A stretch of 42,826 bases of DNA from a virus. The position numbers were made by a program, and so were the translations under genes. Below are positions 7,735-15,356 of this stretch, piece by piece (within the stretch, counting starts at the first letter, position 1; every line of letters begins with the position of its first letter). The stretch spans positions 1,157 to 43,982 of IMG/VR virus record IMGVR_UViG_3300030090_001373. One strand, 5' to 3'. The notes under the pieces are model-generated. The model made no database searches. It was not told the DNA's origin and worked only from the letters and a program-made list of their open reading frames with translations.

Positions 7735-8652
7735 TTAGACTCCAGGATTTCCATACCATCCTCTCCAATCTGAAACACCGAAAGAATATCTTTCACGTGC
7801 TTTAAATCGAAGATTTCCAGTATCAAAATCTGGTTCCATTTTAGTTTGTAGAGGTGTTCTAATAAACATCTTCGTGCTATTTGGAACATCTGTTTTTACC
7901 CACCAAGCATCTCCATCATTGAATCTTCTATTTACATAGAATCCTTGAGGAACCATACCCATATGTCTTGTAGGATTGATATCGTTATCTGAACTGCTAG
8001 GTTTTCCCGGTGTGTTCAATATAACGTCAGCAATATTCCAAGAATCTACAGGAATGTGCAATGACATGGCACTTGCTCCTACTAAAATACCTCGATCATC
8101 TTTAGTCTTTTGAATTTGAGTTAAAGTTGTTTCAAGGGTACTTTGAGAAAGATCTGCATTTGTACCATTATTTGCATAGTTACTTTGTAGTCCAGCTACA
8201 ACAGTTGGGTGTGATGCTGAAATAAATGCAACACCATCTCCTATTGCAGAATTACCAGCAGTAAAAGCATTGTTATATAACTCAGCAGCTTTAGCTTGCT
8301 TAGTATTTGCCATTGCTCTTGCTAATCCTTTTGCACGTAACTTAGCGAAAGTATCATATAGATTATCTTCCATTGCTTCTTCAGTTACTGCAAAAGCTAA
8401 TGCAATAGTTTCGTTAGTATAACGAGCAGTATAAGACTCTGATGCATCATCATAACTAACTGCAGCACCTTCATTTTTAGTTGGTGCTGTTCCAAAACCT
8501 GTGAAGAGTACTTCTTCTTCAAAGGCACGATCTGAGTTCTCTATATCATATAGAGGCTCATGTTCATTGTTTACTTCTCCGTACTCCAATCCGAAAACTG
8601 CATTCAGTCCAGGAAGGAGCTCTTTACTAATACTAGCTCTATTTATAGCCAT
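7735..8652 (-). CDS. Major capsid protein, probable HK97 fold (305 aa)
   Basis: Length and position (after scaffold, before connector genes) fit a major capsid protein. Features include an extended acidic N-arm (EYGEVNNEHEPLYDIENSDRAFEEEVLF), a long spine-like helix (EEAMEDNLYDTFAKLRAKGLARAMANTKQAKAAELYNNAF), and a beta-rich C-terminal half (WWVKTDVPNSTKMFIRTPLQTKMEPDFDTGNLRFKARERYSFGVSDWRGWYG). The final segment is typical of HK97-type A-domain and P-loop endings in marine phage capsids. A terminator follows, consistent with very high expression. Subfamily not assigned. Confidence 0.8.
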   Translation of the reverse strand: MAINRASISKELLPGLNAVFGLEYGEVNNEHEPLYDIENSDRAFEEEVLFTGFGTAPTKNEGAAVSYDDASESYTARYTNETIALAFAVTEEAMEDNLYDTFAKLRAKGLARAMANTKQAKAAELYNNAFTAGNSAIGDGVAFISASHPTVVAGLQSNYANNGTNADLSQSTLETTLTQIQKTKDDRGILVGASAMSLHIPVDSWNIADVILNTPGKPSSSDNDINPTRHMGMVPQGFYVNRRFNDGDAWWVKTDVPNSTKMFIRTPLQTKMEPDFDTGNLRFKARERYSFGVSDWRGWYGNPGV

Positions 8653-8671
8653 TTAACTATTCCTTTCTAAA

Positions 8672-9316
8672 CTATACAGATGTTGAAACTTGAGCTTTAA
8701 CAAAATTACTTCTGTGTCCACTAAGCCAAACTTCAACAATAGGATATTGGTCAGTTGAATTTACATTGCCTCCTACGGAAGCTCCATCAATCATTTTACG
8801 TCCAACAATACGTGCATGAGCACCTATTTCAGTACCTTGTCCAACTGCTGCTGAATGTAGGTGATACCTAGATTGACCAGTAATAGTTGATCCAACAGAG
8901 GTATTAGTAACAGAACAAGTATAATTCTTGACTATTCCTATTTCTCCATCAGATAAGGTTCCATTCGCTTGAATGTAATATGTTTGTGTAGGATCAGTAA
9001 TGACATGTAATTTAACATCAGACGCAGAGGTTGCACCTGTCCAATGACGAGAGAACTTTGGTTCTCCATTTTCTACATAAGTACATCCTTGAAAAACACC
9101 TGAAGGTTTTAATGATATTCCAGCAGAACTTTTTATTGTACCTGCTGTTTTAATAACAATCATATCACCTGTATAAATATCTTCAGGAAGTAATGAAACT
9201 ATACCTATTGCAGAATTGGAAACAGGTTGAACAATTTGTCCAAATGCTTCTGTATTCGCTTGACCATCTCTTTTTCGAACTGGAAGGAAACCAAACGGAT
9301 TATAACTTGTAGCCAT
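8672..9316 (-). CDS. Probable head decoration / capsid-associated protein (214 aa)
   Basis: Begins MATSYNPFGFLPVRKRDGQ, an opening I associate with head proteins encoded next to marine phage capsid genes, and is beta-rich throughout (GIVSLLPEDIYTGDMIVIKTAG, QTYYIQANGTLSDGEIGIVKNYTC). No enzyme motif is visible. The gene lies immediately upstream of the major capsid gene, the usual place for a decoration or stabilising protein. The role is inferred from position and composition. Confidence 0.6.
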   Translation of the reverse strand: MATSYNPFGFLPVRKRDGQANTEAFGQIVQPVSNSAIGIVSLLPEDIYTGDMIVIKTAGTIKSSAGISLKPSGVFQGCTYVENGEPKFSRHWTGATSASDVKLHVITDPTQTYYIQANGTLSDGEIGIVKNYTCSVTNTSVGSTITGQSRYHLHSAAVGQGTEIGAHARIVGRKMIDGASVGGNVNSTDQYPIVEVWLSGHRSNFVKAQVSTSV

Positions 9317-9357
9317 TTCAATTTCTCCTATTTGAAAATTTTAAAAAAATAAAAGGC

Positions 9358-9849
9358 TTATCCCTGAAATTGAGGGGTTCTACCTTTTGTTACTGTTGAT
9401 TTAGAATTATTGCTAATCGGCATACGTGAGTTAGAAGCTTTCATCAATTGTGAATTTACTGCCTCCATCTGTTCTGCTGATTTAGCTTTATAAAATTCTT
9501 TTTTAGCCTCTAGCTTTTTCGTAGGTATTTTACCTAACGCAACATCTCCACGACTGATGACTCCAGCATAGCGACCTTCCTTCCTCACGAATGAAGTTGC
9601 ACTCATTTCAGGTACTTCGGTAGGTGTAACAAATTCCCATCCTTGATTTAATTTCTTACCAACATTCATGTAATCATCATTACCTCGTAAGTCGATACGT
9701 AACCAACCAAGTGTTAAACCATCATTTGCAAATCTCTGTTTTACATTTTCAGGGATTGAAGTTGCATTAGGTTCTTCATATGTGTAATCTGTTTCTTCTC
9801 TAGTTTCGGTTTCTCTGTTCTGAGTACTACGTGTATTTAATCGTGTCAT
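9358..9849 (-). CDS. Hypothetical capsid-region protein (163 aa)
   Basis: It has a charged disordered N-terminus (STQNRETETREETDYTYEEP), a compact central region (TLGWLRIDLRGNDDYMNVGKKLNQGWEFVTPTEVPE) and a helical Lys-rich stretch (KIPTKKLEAKKEFYKAKSAEQMEAVNSQLMKA). It is placed between scaffold and capsid-associated genes with a 2-base gap to the scaffold stop. It is likely a head-assembly or minor head protein; no characterised family recognised. Confidence 0.55.
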   Translation of the reverse strand: MTRLNTRSTQNRETETREETDYTYEEPNATSIPENVKQRFANDGLTLGWLRIDLRGNDDYMNVGKKLNQGWEFVTPTEVPEMSATSFVRKEGRYAGVISRGDVALGKIPTKKLEAKKEFYKAKSAEQMEAVNSQLMKASNSRMPISNNSKSTVTKGRTPQFQG

Positions 9850-9851
9850 TT

Positions 9852-10844
9852 TTACCCTCCACGTTTCATATTAACTGTTGTATACTCGCCTTCGGCTTTC
9901 TCTGTTTTAAGCTTTTCAGCTGCATACTGTTCAAGTGGTATACTCCATTTATTAGCTAATCTTATATCTCCTTGAGATAGTTTAACTTTTTTAGAGTTAG
10001 GAGAGGAACGTGAACTCCCTGCTACAACTTGAGATGGTGTTGACGGACCATCTGTACGAATTTCTTTTTCAGCAACAGGTTCTTCTGTTTTAAATTTATG
10101 AGGAAATGCTGCTGTAATTCTTTTATCAATCTCTGTATAAAAATCAGGATCTTCTGGTGTATATCCTTCATTTTTTAATTCAGCATCAATAGCTAATGCA
10201 GATGCTGTCATAATATTATCTTTTCCAAACCATTCATTATTTGCAGCCCAATCTTGTGCTCTTGGATCTGGAGCAGGTTGCATTGGTTGTTGTGGTGCAA
10301 CTTGTGGTTGTTCTGGTTGTGGTTGCTCGTCTGGAAATTGACCTCGTGTTATTGTTAAATTCTTTAAATCTACTTGAGCTTCATTTAAAGCTTCTTGAGC
10401 CTTTAAAAGTTTTTCTTTATCTTGACTTTCAAAAGCTTCTAAATAAGAATTTCTTGCTAACTCAACTTTATCATTTAATTGTTTTTCAGTTGCATCTAAA
10501 TTTAGTTTACTAACTTTATGAAACTCTTCTTTTTGTTTTGTAGTTGATTTTTGTAAATTTTCATTTTGTTGAATTAATTTTTGAATTTGCTCATCTCGTT
10601 CTTTTCTTTGACGAATAAGTTGCCTTATTCTTTTTTGAGCACCTTCAGTTTCAATTCCTTTTAATTCTTCAGGAGTTTCTTCTTGTTTAACTTCTGGTTG
10701 TTTTGTTTTCTCTTCTGCTTTAGTAGGCGAAGAAGCTTCAACTTTTTCATTCTCTTCACCTTCTACTTCATACTGCACTTTATCTTCTTGTTTATTTTCT
10801 GTTTCAGGAACTTCTATTTCATTCCATTCTTCTTTGTCTGCCAT
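9852..10844 (-). CDS. Capsid scaffolding protein (330 aa)
   Basis: A very acidic, Gln/Glu/Lys-rich and largely helical protein. The long coiled-coil-like middle (KRIRQLIRQRKERDEQIQKLIQQNENLQKS through ITRGQFP) is followed by a Pro/Gln linker (QPQPEQPQVAPQQPMQPAPD) and a C-terminal region ending KRGG. Composition and its position two genes before the capsid gene are standard for scaffolds. I chose the ATG at 10844 because GGAGG lies 7 nt upstream; an in-frame ATG at 10868 lacks an SD. It has its own promoter at 10900-10928, separating capsid expression from the terminase-portal segment. Confidence 0.8.
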   Translation of the reverse strand: MADKEEWNEIEVPETENKQEDKVQYEVEGEENEKVEASSPTKAEEKTKQPEVKQEETPEELKGIETEGAQKRIRQLIRQRKERDEQIQKLIQQNENLQKSTTKQKEEFHKVSKLNLDATEKQLNDKVELARNSYLEAFESQDKEKLLKAQEALNEAQVDLKNLTITRGQFPDEQPQPEQPQVAPQQPMQPAPDPRAQDWAANNEWFGKDNIMTASALAIDAELKNEGYTPEDPDFYTEIDKRITAAFPHKFKTEEPVAEKEIRTDGPSTPSQVVAGSSRSSPNSKKVKLSQGDIRLANKWSIPLEQYAAEKLKTEKAEGEYTTVNMKRGG

Positions 10845-10899
10845 GTTATCCTCCGTTGTATACGACACAAACGCATTACGTATTATTGTTATTACTTAT

Positions 10900-10928
10900 A
10901 TTATACCATACTTTTTCCTATAATGCAA
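10900..10928 (-). promoter_or_regulatory. Sigma70-like promoter of the scaffold-capsid segment
   Basis: Minus-strand -35 TTGCAT (10928-10923), exact 17-bp spacer, extended TG, and -10 TATAAT (10905-10900). Its spacer begins TATAGGAAAAA, the left part of the inverted repeat that fills the control regions near 17.2-17.5 and 19.2-19.4 kb. It lies in the only real gap between the GroES-like and scaffold genes. Confidence 0.8.
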
Positions 10929-10930
10929 GT

Positions 10931-11356
10931 TTAAAATGAACCTTTTGTTAAATTAAATGTAGGATCTAAATCTGTAGGATCTTCAACTTTCATAATTACT
11001 TGATCATCAAATAATAATAATAGTCTAACTCCTTTATAAAATAATTTTTGTCCTACATGTTTACCATAGGCAATGTAATCATTCTTCTTACACCATGCAC
11101 CATTTGGAAATTTATCTGGATCTTGATAAGCTAACTCACCAAGTTTTAATACTCTTCCAACTGTAGTTAAATATGATATATCTTCTCTTGTTGAATCAGG
11201 TAAGAGAATACCACCTTTTGTTGTTTCTTTTATACTAATAGGTCTTACAAGAATATGATAACCAGGAAGGTCTGGTAAAACTCCTGGATCTTTCTGATCA
11301 TCATCTGTAATCCACAGATCATTCTTTATACCTTTTTCTAAAGCTACTTGTTGCAT
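10931..11356 (-). CDS. GroES-like co-chaperonin (141 aa)
   Basis: The core, about residues 31-125, has the Cpn10 order: HILVRPISIKETTKGGILLPDSTRE (N-terminal strand and mobile-loop region), TTVGRVLKLGELAYQ, then DYIAYGKHVGQKLFYKGVRLLLLFDDQVIMKVEDP. It carries extra N- and C-terminal tails relative to a typical 95-100 aa GroES. Phage co-chaperonins such as T4 gp31 replace GroES on host GroEL to fold the capsid protein. The gene sits directly before the scaffold promoter, which fits that role. Function is inferred from homology by eye. Confidence 0.75.
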   Translation of the reverse strand: MQQVALEKGIKNDLWITDDDQKDPGVLPDLPGYHILVRPISIKETTKGGILLPDSTREDISYLTTVGRVLKLGELAYQDPDKFPNGAWCKKNDYIAYGKHVGQKLFYKGVRLLLLFDDQVIMKVEDPTDLDPTFNLTKGSF

Positions 11357-11553
11357 TAGTCATCATCCTCTTCAGCATAAGTTCGTTTTTTAATTATATC
11401 TTTTAAATTTTGTTTAGCCCATTCTATACCATAGATAGAGCCAACCATTTGCCTATAGTGAGAATGATCTTCTGCAGATCCTGAACCTAATTGATTTTTT
11501 AAATTCATAATTTCCTCACTATAAGCTTCGACTACTTCATCCCATATATCCAT
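11356..11553 (-). CDS. Small acidic helical protein (65 aa)
   Basis: MDIWDEVVEAYSEEIMNLKNQL, then a Gly/Ser turn, then HYRQMVGSIYGIEWAKQNLKDIIKKR and an acidic end (EEDDD). It is predicted helical hairpin-like with no catalytic motif. It overlaps the GroES-like start by one base and follows the PqqA-like gene by 3 bases. Small proteins like this between portal and scaffold are common in podovirus-like phages; function unknown. Confidence 0.6.
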   Translation of the reverse strand: MDIWDEVVEAYSEEIMNLKNQLGSGSAEDHSHYRQMVGSIYGIEWAKQNLKDIIKKRTYAEEDDD

Positions 11554-11556
11554 TGA

Positions 11557-11631
11557 TTAAATTTCTGCACATGCGTAACAGTTAATCTCAAGACCTACAG
11601 ATATTTCTTTTATATTAGGTGATTTCCACAT
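11557..11631 (-). CDS. pqqA: PqqA-like PQQ precursor peptide (24 aa)
   Basis: An ATG frame too short for ordinary gene calling, with SD AAAGGA upstream (GAAAGGATATATTATG), begins MWKSPNIKEISVGLEINCYA. Cellular PqqA peptides are 22-29 aa with W near the start, Pro near position 5, a Gly before the conserved Glu, and Glu-x3-Tyr. Here W2, P5, G13, E15 and Y19 fall at the positions I recall for Klebsiella PqqA, and the GLEINxYACA ending resembles alphaproteobacterial PqqA. In bacteria PqqD presents PqqA to the radical-SAM enzyme PqqE, which crosslinks that Glu and Tyr to begin PQQ synthesis. No pqqB-E is seen here, so the host would supply those enzymes. The gene lies in the late operon, tightly linked to its neighbours. 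Confidence 0.75.
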   Translation of the reverse strand: MWKSPNIKEISVGLEINCYACAEI

Positions 11632-11659
11632 AATATATCCTTTCTATATTATATTAATA

Positions 11660-12262
11660 TTAAGCAAATGGTGTTGCTAATGAACCATCACCATAAACTA
11701 TTCCGTCTACATGCCATACAGCAGTAGCACTTCCTTGTCCACCAGTAGCAATACCTACACAGTTAATTTTGCCACCAACAAAACGACCTTTAGTATCGGC
11801 ATCCATTACAATTTTATCATCATCTGAACCATCAGCATAAAATTGTTTAGCACTTACAGTTCCTGGTGCATCTTTATCCCAAATAAGTAAATTTGAAGAT
11901 GATGAATAAATATCATTAGCAGATGCTCCGTCAAGACTAAAAGTACCAGTAAATGTTGTACCAACAATAAATGTATAATTTAATCCTGCTGCTGCAGTTG
12001 GTAAAGTTACAACAATACCTGCTGCTCTATTTAAAAGATAAGTTGTACCTGAGTCTGAAGTTTCTACAGACTTTGTTGCAGCAGTAATACTTTCAATAAC
12101 TCCAACAGAATTAGTAGCACCTGTCATTTTCATAGTACCAGTACCAGATACATTACCACTTGAATCAATAGTAAAGTTATCGGTTGCTACTCCGTTTGAT
12201 AAGGATATCTGTTTGAATCCTCCTTCAGACCTAATAGGTCCATTAAATGTTGAGTTTGCCAT
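11660..12262 (-). CDS. Beta-rich virion surface / fibre-like protein (200 aa)
   Basis: The opening MANSTFNGPIRSEGGFKQIS and the Ser/Gly/Thr-rich body (NFTIDSSGNVSGTGTMKMTGA, GIVVTLPTAAAGLNYTFIVGTTFTGTFSLDG) are typical of phage decoration or short fibre proteins. No enzyme motif. It has a strong SD (AAGGAGG) and an 84-base leader with a stem-loop, so it may be separately controlled. The PqqA-like gene starts 28 bases after its stop. Confidence 0.6.
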   Translation of the reverse strand: MANSTFNGPIRSEGGFKQISLSNGVATDNFTIDSSGNVSGTGTMKMTGATNSVGVIESITAATKSVETSDSGTTYLLNRAAGIVVTLPTAAAGLNYTFIVGTTFTGTFSLDGASANDIYSSSSNLLIWDKDAPGTVSAKQFYADGSDDDKIVMDADTKGRFVGGKINCVGIATGGQGSATAVWHVDGIVYGDGSLATPFA

Positions 12263-12283
12263 TTTTTCCTCCTTAGAAAATTA

Positions 12284-12325
12284 AACTTATCGTCTTGGCT
12301 TGTCTGCTAGGGCAGTCGATAAGTT
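12284..12325 (-). other. Long-range stem-loop in the leader of the 200-aa gene
   Basis: AACTTATCG (12284-12292) is a perfect complement of CGATAAGTT (12317-12325). The 24-base interior holds a second hairpin, CTGC/GCAG around TAGG. It lies in the 84-base gap before a strong SD. There is no T-run, so an mRNA processing or stability element is at least as likely as a terminator. Confidence 0.5.
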
Positions 12326-12346
12326 GTATATAAATCCCTAGTAAAA

Positions 12347-12574
12347 TTAATAATTTGTTTGAGATTCAGGATCACCTCGTAGACAATCTCTTTTATCAAA
12401 ACCTGTAGCATTCTTTGCTATAGGATCTCCAAAAGTATCTCGTCCATTGGGAACATGATCATTTATACCAAATTTATTTTTTGCATTATTATCTTTAACT
12501 TCTACAGAACCTTTTTGTAATCTAGGTGAACCTGCTCCGTCATTAGGATAATGTACTGCTCCATATTGTGGCAT
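12347..12574 (-). CDS. Small hypothetical virion-region protein (75 aa)
   Basis: A polar, Asn/Gly/Asp-rich protein (QYGAVHYPNDGAGSPRLQKGSVEVKDNNAKNKF) with no membrane segment or motif. It starts one base after the portal stop with an SD (GGAGAA) inside the portal 3' end. It is likely translated with the portal; function unknown. Confidence 0.55.
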   Translation of the reverse strand: MPQYGAVHYPNDGAGSPRLQKGSVEVKDNNAKNKFGINDHVPNGRDTFGDPIAKNATGFDKRDCLRGDPESQTNY

Positions 12575-12575
12575 A

Positions 12576-15167
12576 TTATTTCTCCTTCTCTAGTTGTTGC
12601 ATTAGTTGTAATGTTAATTGTTCTTCATTTTTTTCTTCTTCTTGTTGTAATTTTGCTGCATTTTCTAAAGCTTTTAAATTTGCTTGCTGACCTTTTAATT
12701 CAATATCAGCTTGTTTTCCTGCAGATTGATTTAAAAGCTTTTGTTGTTCTAATTGTATTTTTTCTTCTTCAATAGCCATCTTAGCCATAACATCCATTTG
12801 TTTTAAAGCTTCTCTACTTGATCTATCTGCATCAGCTTTTTGAGATCTAGTTGCTAAAGTTACTCCAGCTTGTTGAGCATCAATTATTTGTTGTTGACGT
12901 TTAAACTCAAGTTCTTGCATATCTAATGCCATTTCAGCATTTTCTTTTACAGCATCAAGTTTTAATTTTTCTTTTTCTAATTCTACTCTTGCTTGTTCTA
13001 ATGAAACCATTTGTTGTTCAGGTGATTGAGCTTGACCCATTGCCATATTTGCATTAAGAACATCTTTAGCTGCCGCTGCCATAACAGTTTCAATAGTTGA
13101 TGGAGTACGTTGTTCTGGTGGTAACTGTTCTACCATAACTCCAGTAACTCCACTCATTTGTTCTTGATATTTCATTATAGAATGTTCTTGTACATTCGCT
13201 TCAAGAACTGGACGCAATCTTTGCATAATAGGATTCTTACCATTTATAGGATCTTGTAAGTATGCCATCTTCACTTGTATATGTGCATCATGGTTTTGTC
13301 CTGGAAATGCAGCAATTGGTAAACCTTTTGTTGCAGCCATAATATCTGATACAGGGTCCATAGGTTGTGGTTTAGGTTCTGGTGGCAATATCTCTTCCAT
13401 ATTAGGCATATTAGCAGCATTAAGTATTGTTCTATTTAATGCTTCAAGATTAAACATTCCTGGTGGAGATTGTTGTGCCATTTGTAATGCCATATTTGCT
13501 AACATCATTCTATGAGCATTACTTGGTATATTTGGATCACTTACTGGAACTACATCTACAGCTCCATCAAAATCTTTTTTGAAAATACTTCGACTTTCAT
13601 TTGGAACATCATATGGATATTCTGTTGGTAAGTAATCATAATCTATTTGTGCAATAATTTTAAATTCATTACGTTGAGCTTTGTGTAGTCTTTTGTGAAT
13701 TGCTGAAAAGAACTTACTTGATGCTTCTATTAAAGCCATAGTAGTTCCAACAGGTCCATAGGAGGCAGCATCAGAAACTATTTGTTCTGTGCTGTCTGCA
13801 AACTTCTGACCAGCAGTAGTTACAAATTGTAGCATTTGATATAGTGTTGAGGAAGGCTCTTTATAAGGGAGAGGTATAATAGCCTTTGAGAGATCTATAC
13901 CAGTTGCTTCAACCTCCTTGAACTCACCTGGAGCAATAGGTTCGTTATCACCAACCATTCTTACTCCTTTAGCCTTAAAGCCTCCTGGTAAATTTGAGAA
14001 CTGTCCAGCATCTACGAGATTACGCATTGCTGCTGTAGCTGTCATAGTTAAATTACCTAAGAAGTGTATAAGACCAAGACCATAGAACCCAAATCCTGGA
14101 ACAAATCTATAATGTACAAAATGGATTCGTTTTTCTTTGTTAGGATCATCAGGTTCATAATTTCTACGAATACTTAATATTTGTCTTGATTGTTCTTCAA
14201 TCGTTACAATGTAAGGAGCAAATTCTCCTTCTTCTGTTTCATCATCAGGAATATCAAGATGAACATGTTGTTCTAATAAAACATATTGTGGATCTGAATT
14301 ACCTGTTGAAGATAAACCAAGTATTGTATCCATCTTAGATGCAAAAGAACTCGCTGTTGGATTAGTTGCCTCTGGTAATTCTACATCAGAATAAATTCCA
14401 GAATCTAAATCTCTTTGCATATCTATTGGATTTTTGTAAATAACATGAGTATATCTATCAGCTTTACGTAAATCAGAGGCATAGTATGATACATAGAACT
14501 GATCTATTGGAATAAATTCTGCAACAGGTCTTTTTAAATGTTCATCATAATAAACTTTTTTAAATGCAGAACCTATTAATGGTAAATGAAAAAGCATTCT
14601 TTCCATTTCATCAAAGTATTCTGGCATCTGTTCAGTTAACTGATAGTTCATAAAGTTTTGAACACGATTAGCTTGTTCTTGTTTTTGAACAGATTGTGTA
14701 CCAAGTATCTGTGATTTAACAGGACCACCAGATGGGAATAATTCTTGTGAAGCTTTTGCTTGGAACTTGACTGCAGATTCTATCAGTAGGGGGTGAACTG
14801 CTGTACACGCACCTTCAAAAGGTTCACTAGCATCTTCAAGTTTTAATCCTAATAAATCAAAACCTCTTTCAAACATAGATTCCCAATCGCCTCTGGAATC
14901 TTTATCAGCTTGAAAGTTATCTAATACTTCATTAGAAATAAATGTTAGAGAATCATTATCTAAGTTATCTGCAATATTACTATACCATTGTGTTGCAGAT
15001 CGTTCTGTTTCAATTTCTGTAGACTGATCAAAATTAACAATGACTCCCCCATCATCTGATAATTCAAAAGTCGTTTCAGTATTTTCTGTTTCTTTGACAG
15101 CTTCCATAGGCACAACATTTGGTGCATCCTGTGGCATCTGTTCAAATGGATTTTTTTCTGTCGCCAT
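12576..15167 (-). CDS. Portal protein with long helical C-terminus (863 aa)
   Basis: Size and place directly after TerL mark this as the portal, the dodecameric ring through which DNA enters the head. The first about 600 residues show portal-like strings (WESMFERGFDLLGLKLEDASEPFEGACTAVHPLLIES, LPLIGSAFKKVYYDEHLKRPVAEFIP, VHYRFVPGFGFYGLGLIHFLGNL). Residues about 690-863 are Gln/Glu/Lys-rich coiled-coil sequence, as expected for a P22-type helical barrel extending into the capsid. Its ATG overlaps the stop of the 51-aa gene (TAATG). P22-like grouping is inference. Confidence 0.85.
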   Translation of the reverse strand: MATEKNPFEQMPQDAPNVVPMEAVKETENTETTFELSDDGGVIVNFDQSTEIETERSATQWYSNIADNLDNDSLTFISNEVLDNFQADKDSRGDWESMFERGFDLLGLKLEDASEPFEGACTAVHPLLIESAVKFQAKASQELFPSGGPVKSQILGTQSVQKQEQANRVQNFMNYQLTEQMPEYFDEMERMLFHLPLIGSAFKKVYYDEHLKRPVAEFIPIDQFYVSYYASDLRKADRYTHVIYKNPIDMQRDLDSGIYSDVELPEATNPTASSFASKMDTILGLSSTGNSDPQYVLLEQHVHLDIPDDETEEGEFAPYIVTIEEQSRQILSIRRNYEPDDPNKEKRIHFVHYRFVPGFGFYGLGLIHFLGNLTMTATAAMRNLVDAGQFSNLPGGFKAKGVRMVGDNEPIAPGEFKEVEATGIDLSKAIIPLPYKEPSSTLYQMLQFVTTAGQKFADSTEQIVSDAASYGPVGTTMALIEASSKFFSAIHKRLHKAQRNEFKIIAQIDYDYLPTEYPYDVPNESRSIFKKDFDGAVDVVPVSDPNIPSNAHRMMLANMALQMAQQSPPGMFNLEALNRTILNAANMPNMEEILPPEPKPQPMDPVSDIMAATKGLPIAAFPGQNHDAHIQVKMAYLQDPINGKNPIMQRLRPVLEANVQEHSIMKYQEQMSGVTGVMVEQLPPEQRTPSTIETVMAAAAKDVLNANMAMGQAQSPEQQMVSLEQARVELEKEKLKLDAVKENAEMALDMQELEFKRQQQIIDAQQAGVTLATRSQKADADRSSREALKQMDVMAKMAIEEEKIQLEQQKLLNQSAGKQADIELKGQQANLKALENAAKLQQEEEKNEEQLTLQLMQQLEKEK

Positions 15168-15322
15168 TATATAAACCTCTCTTCTCTCTGATTATGTTGG
15201 CTTTCTTTGTCTTTTTCAAGTTTTAAATAAATTGCAATGTTTGGATCGTATAATTCAATTTGATTTTCTGGAGGGTATTCTGTAAAGATTTTCGATTTGT
15301 CAAATGTAGACAATTCATTCAT
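15167..15322 (-). CDS. Small protein between terminase and portal (51 aa)
   Basis: An ATG at 15322 with SD GGAAGG 5 nt upstream opens a frame starting MNELSTFDKSKIFTEYPPEN and ending with an acidic/basic helix (LKLEKDKESQHNQREERF). Its TAA shares a base with the portal ATG, which is good evidence of coupled translation. Without it a 190-base gap would be unexplained. No function recognised; a packaging or connector accessory is possible from location only. Confidence 0.65.
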   Translation of the reverse strand: MNELSTFDKSKIFTEYPPENQIELYDPNIAIYLKLEKDKESQHNQREERFI

Positions 15323-15356
15323 TACACCTTCCCATGTTTATAATACTATTATACCA

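Noticed and set aside
14960-15145. Minus-strand frame of 61 codons inside the portal gene
   Set aside because: Out-of-frame overlap with the clear portal coding sequence and no RBS; low-complexity product.
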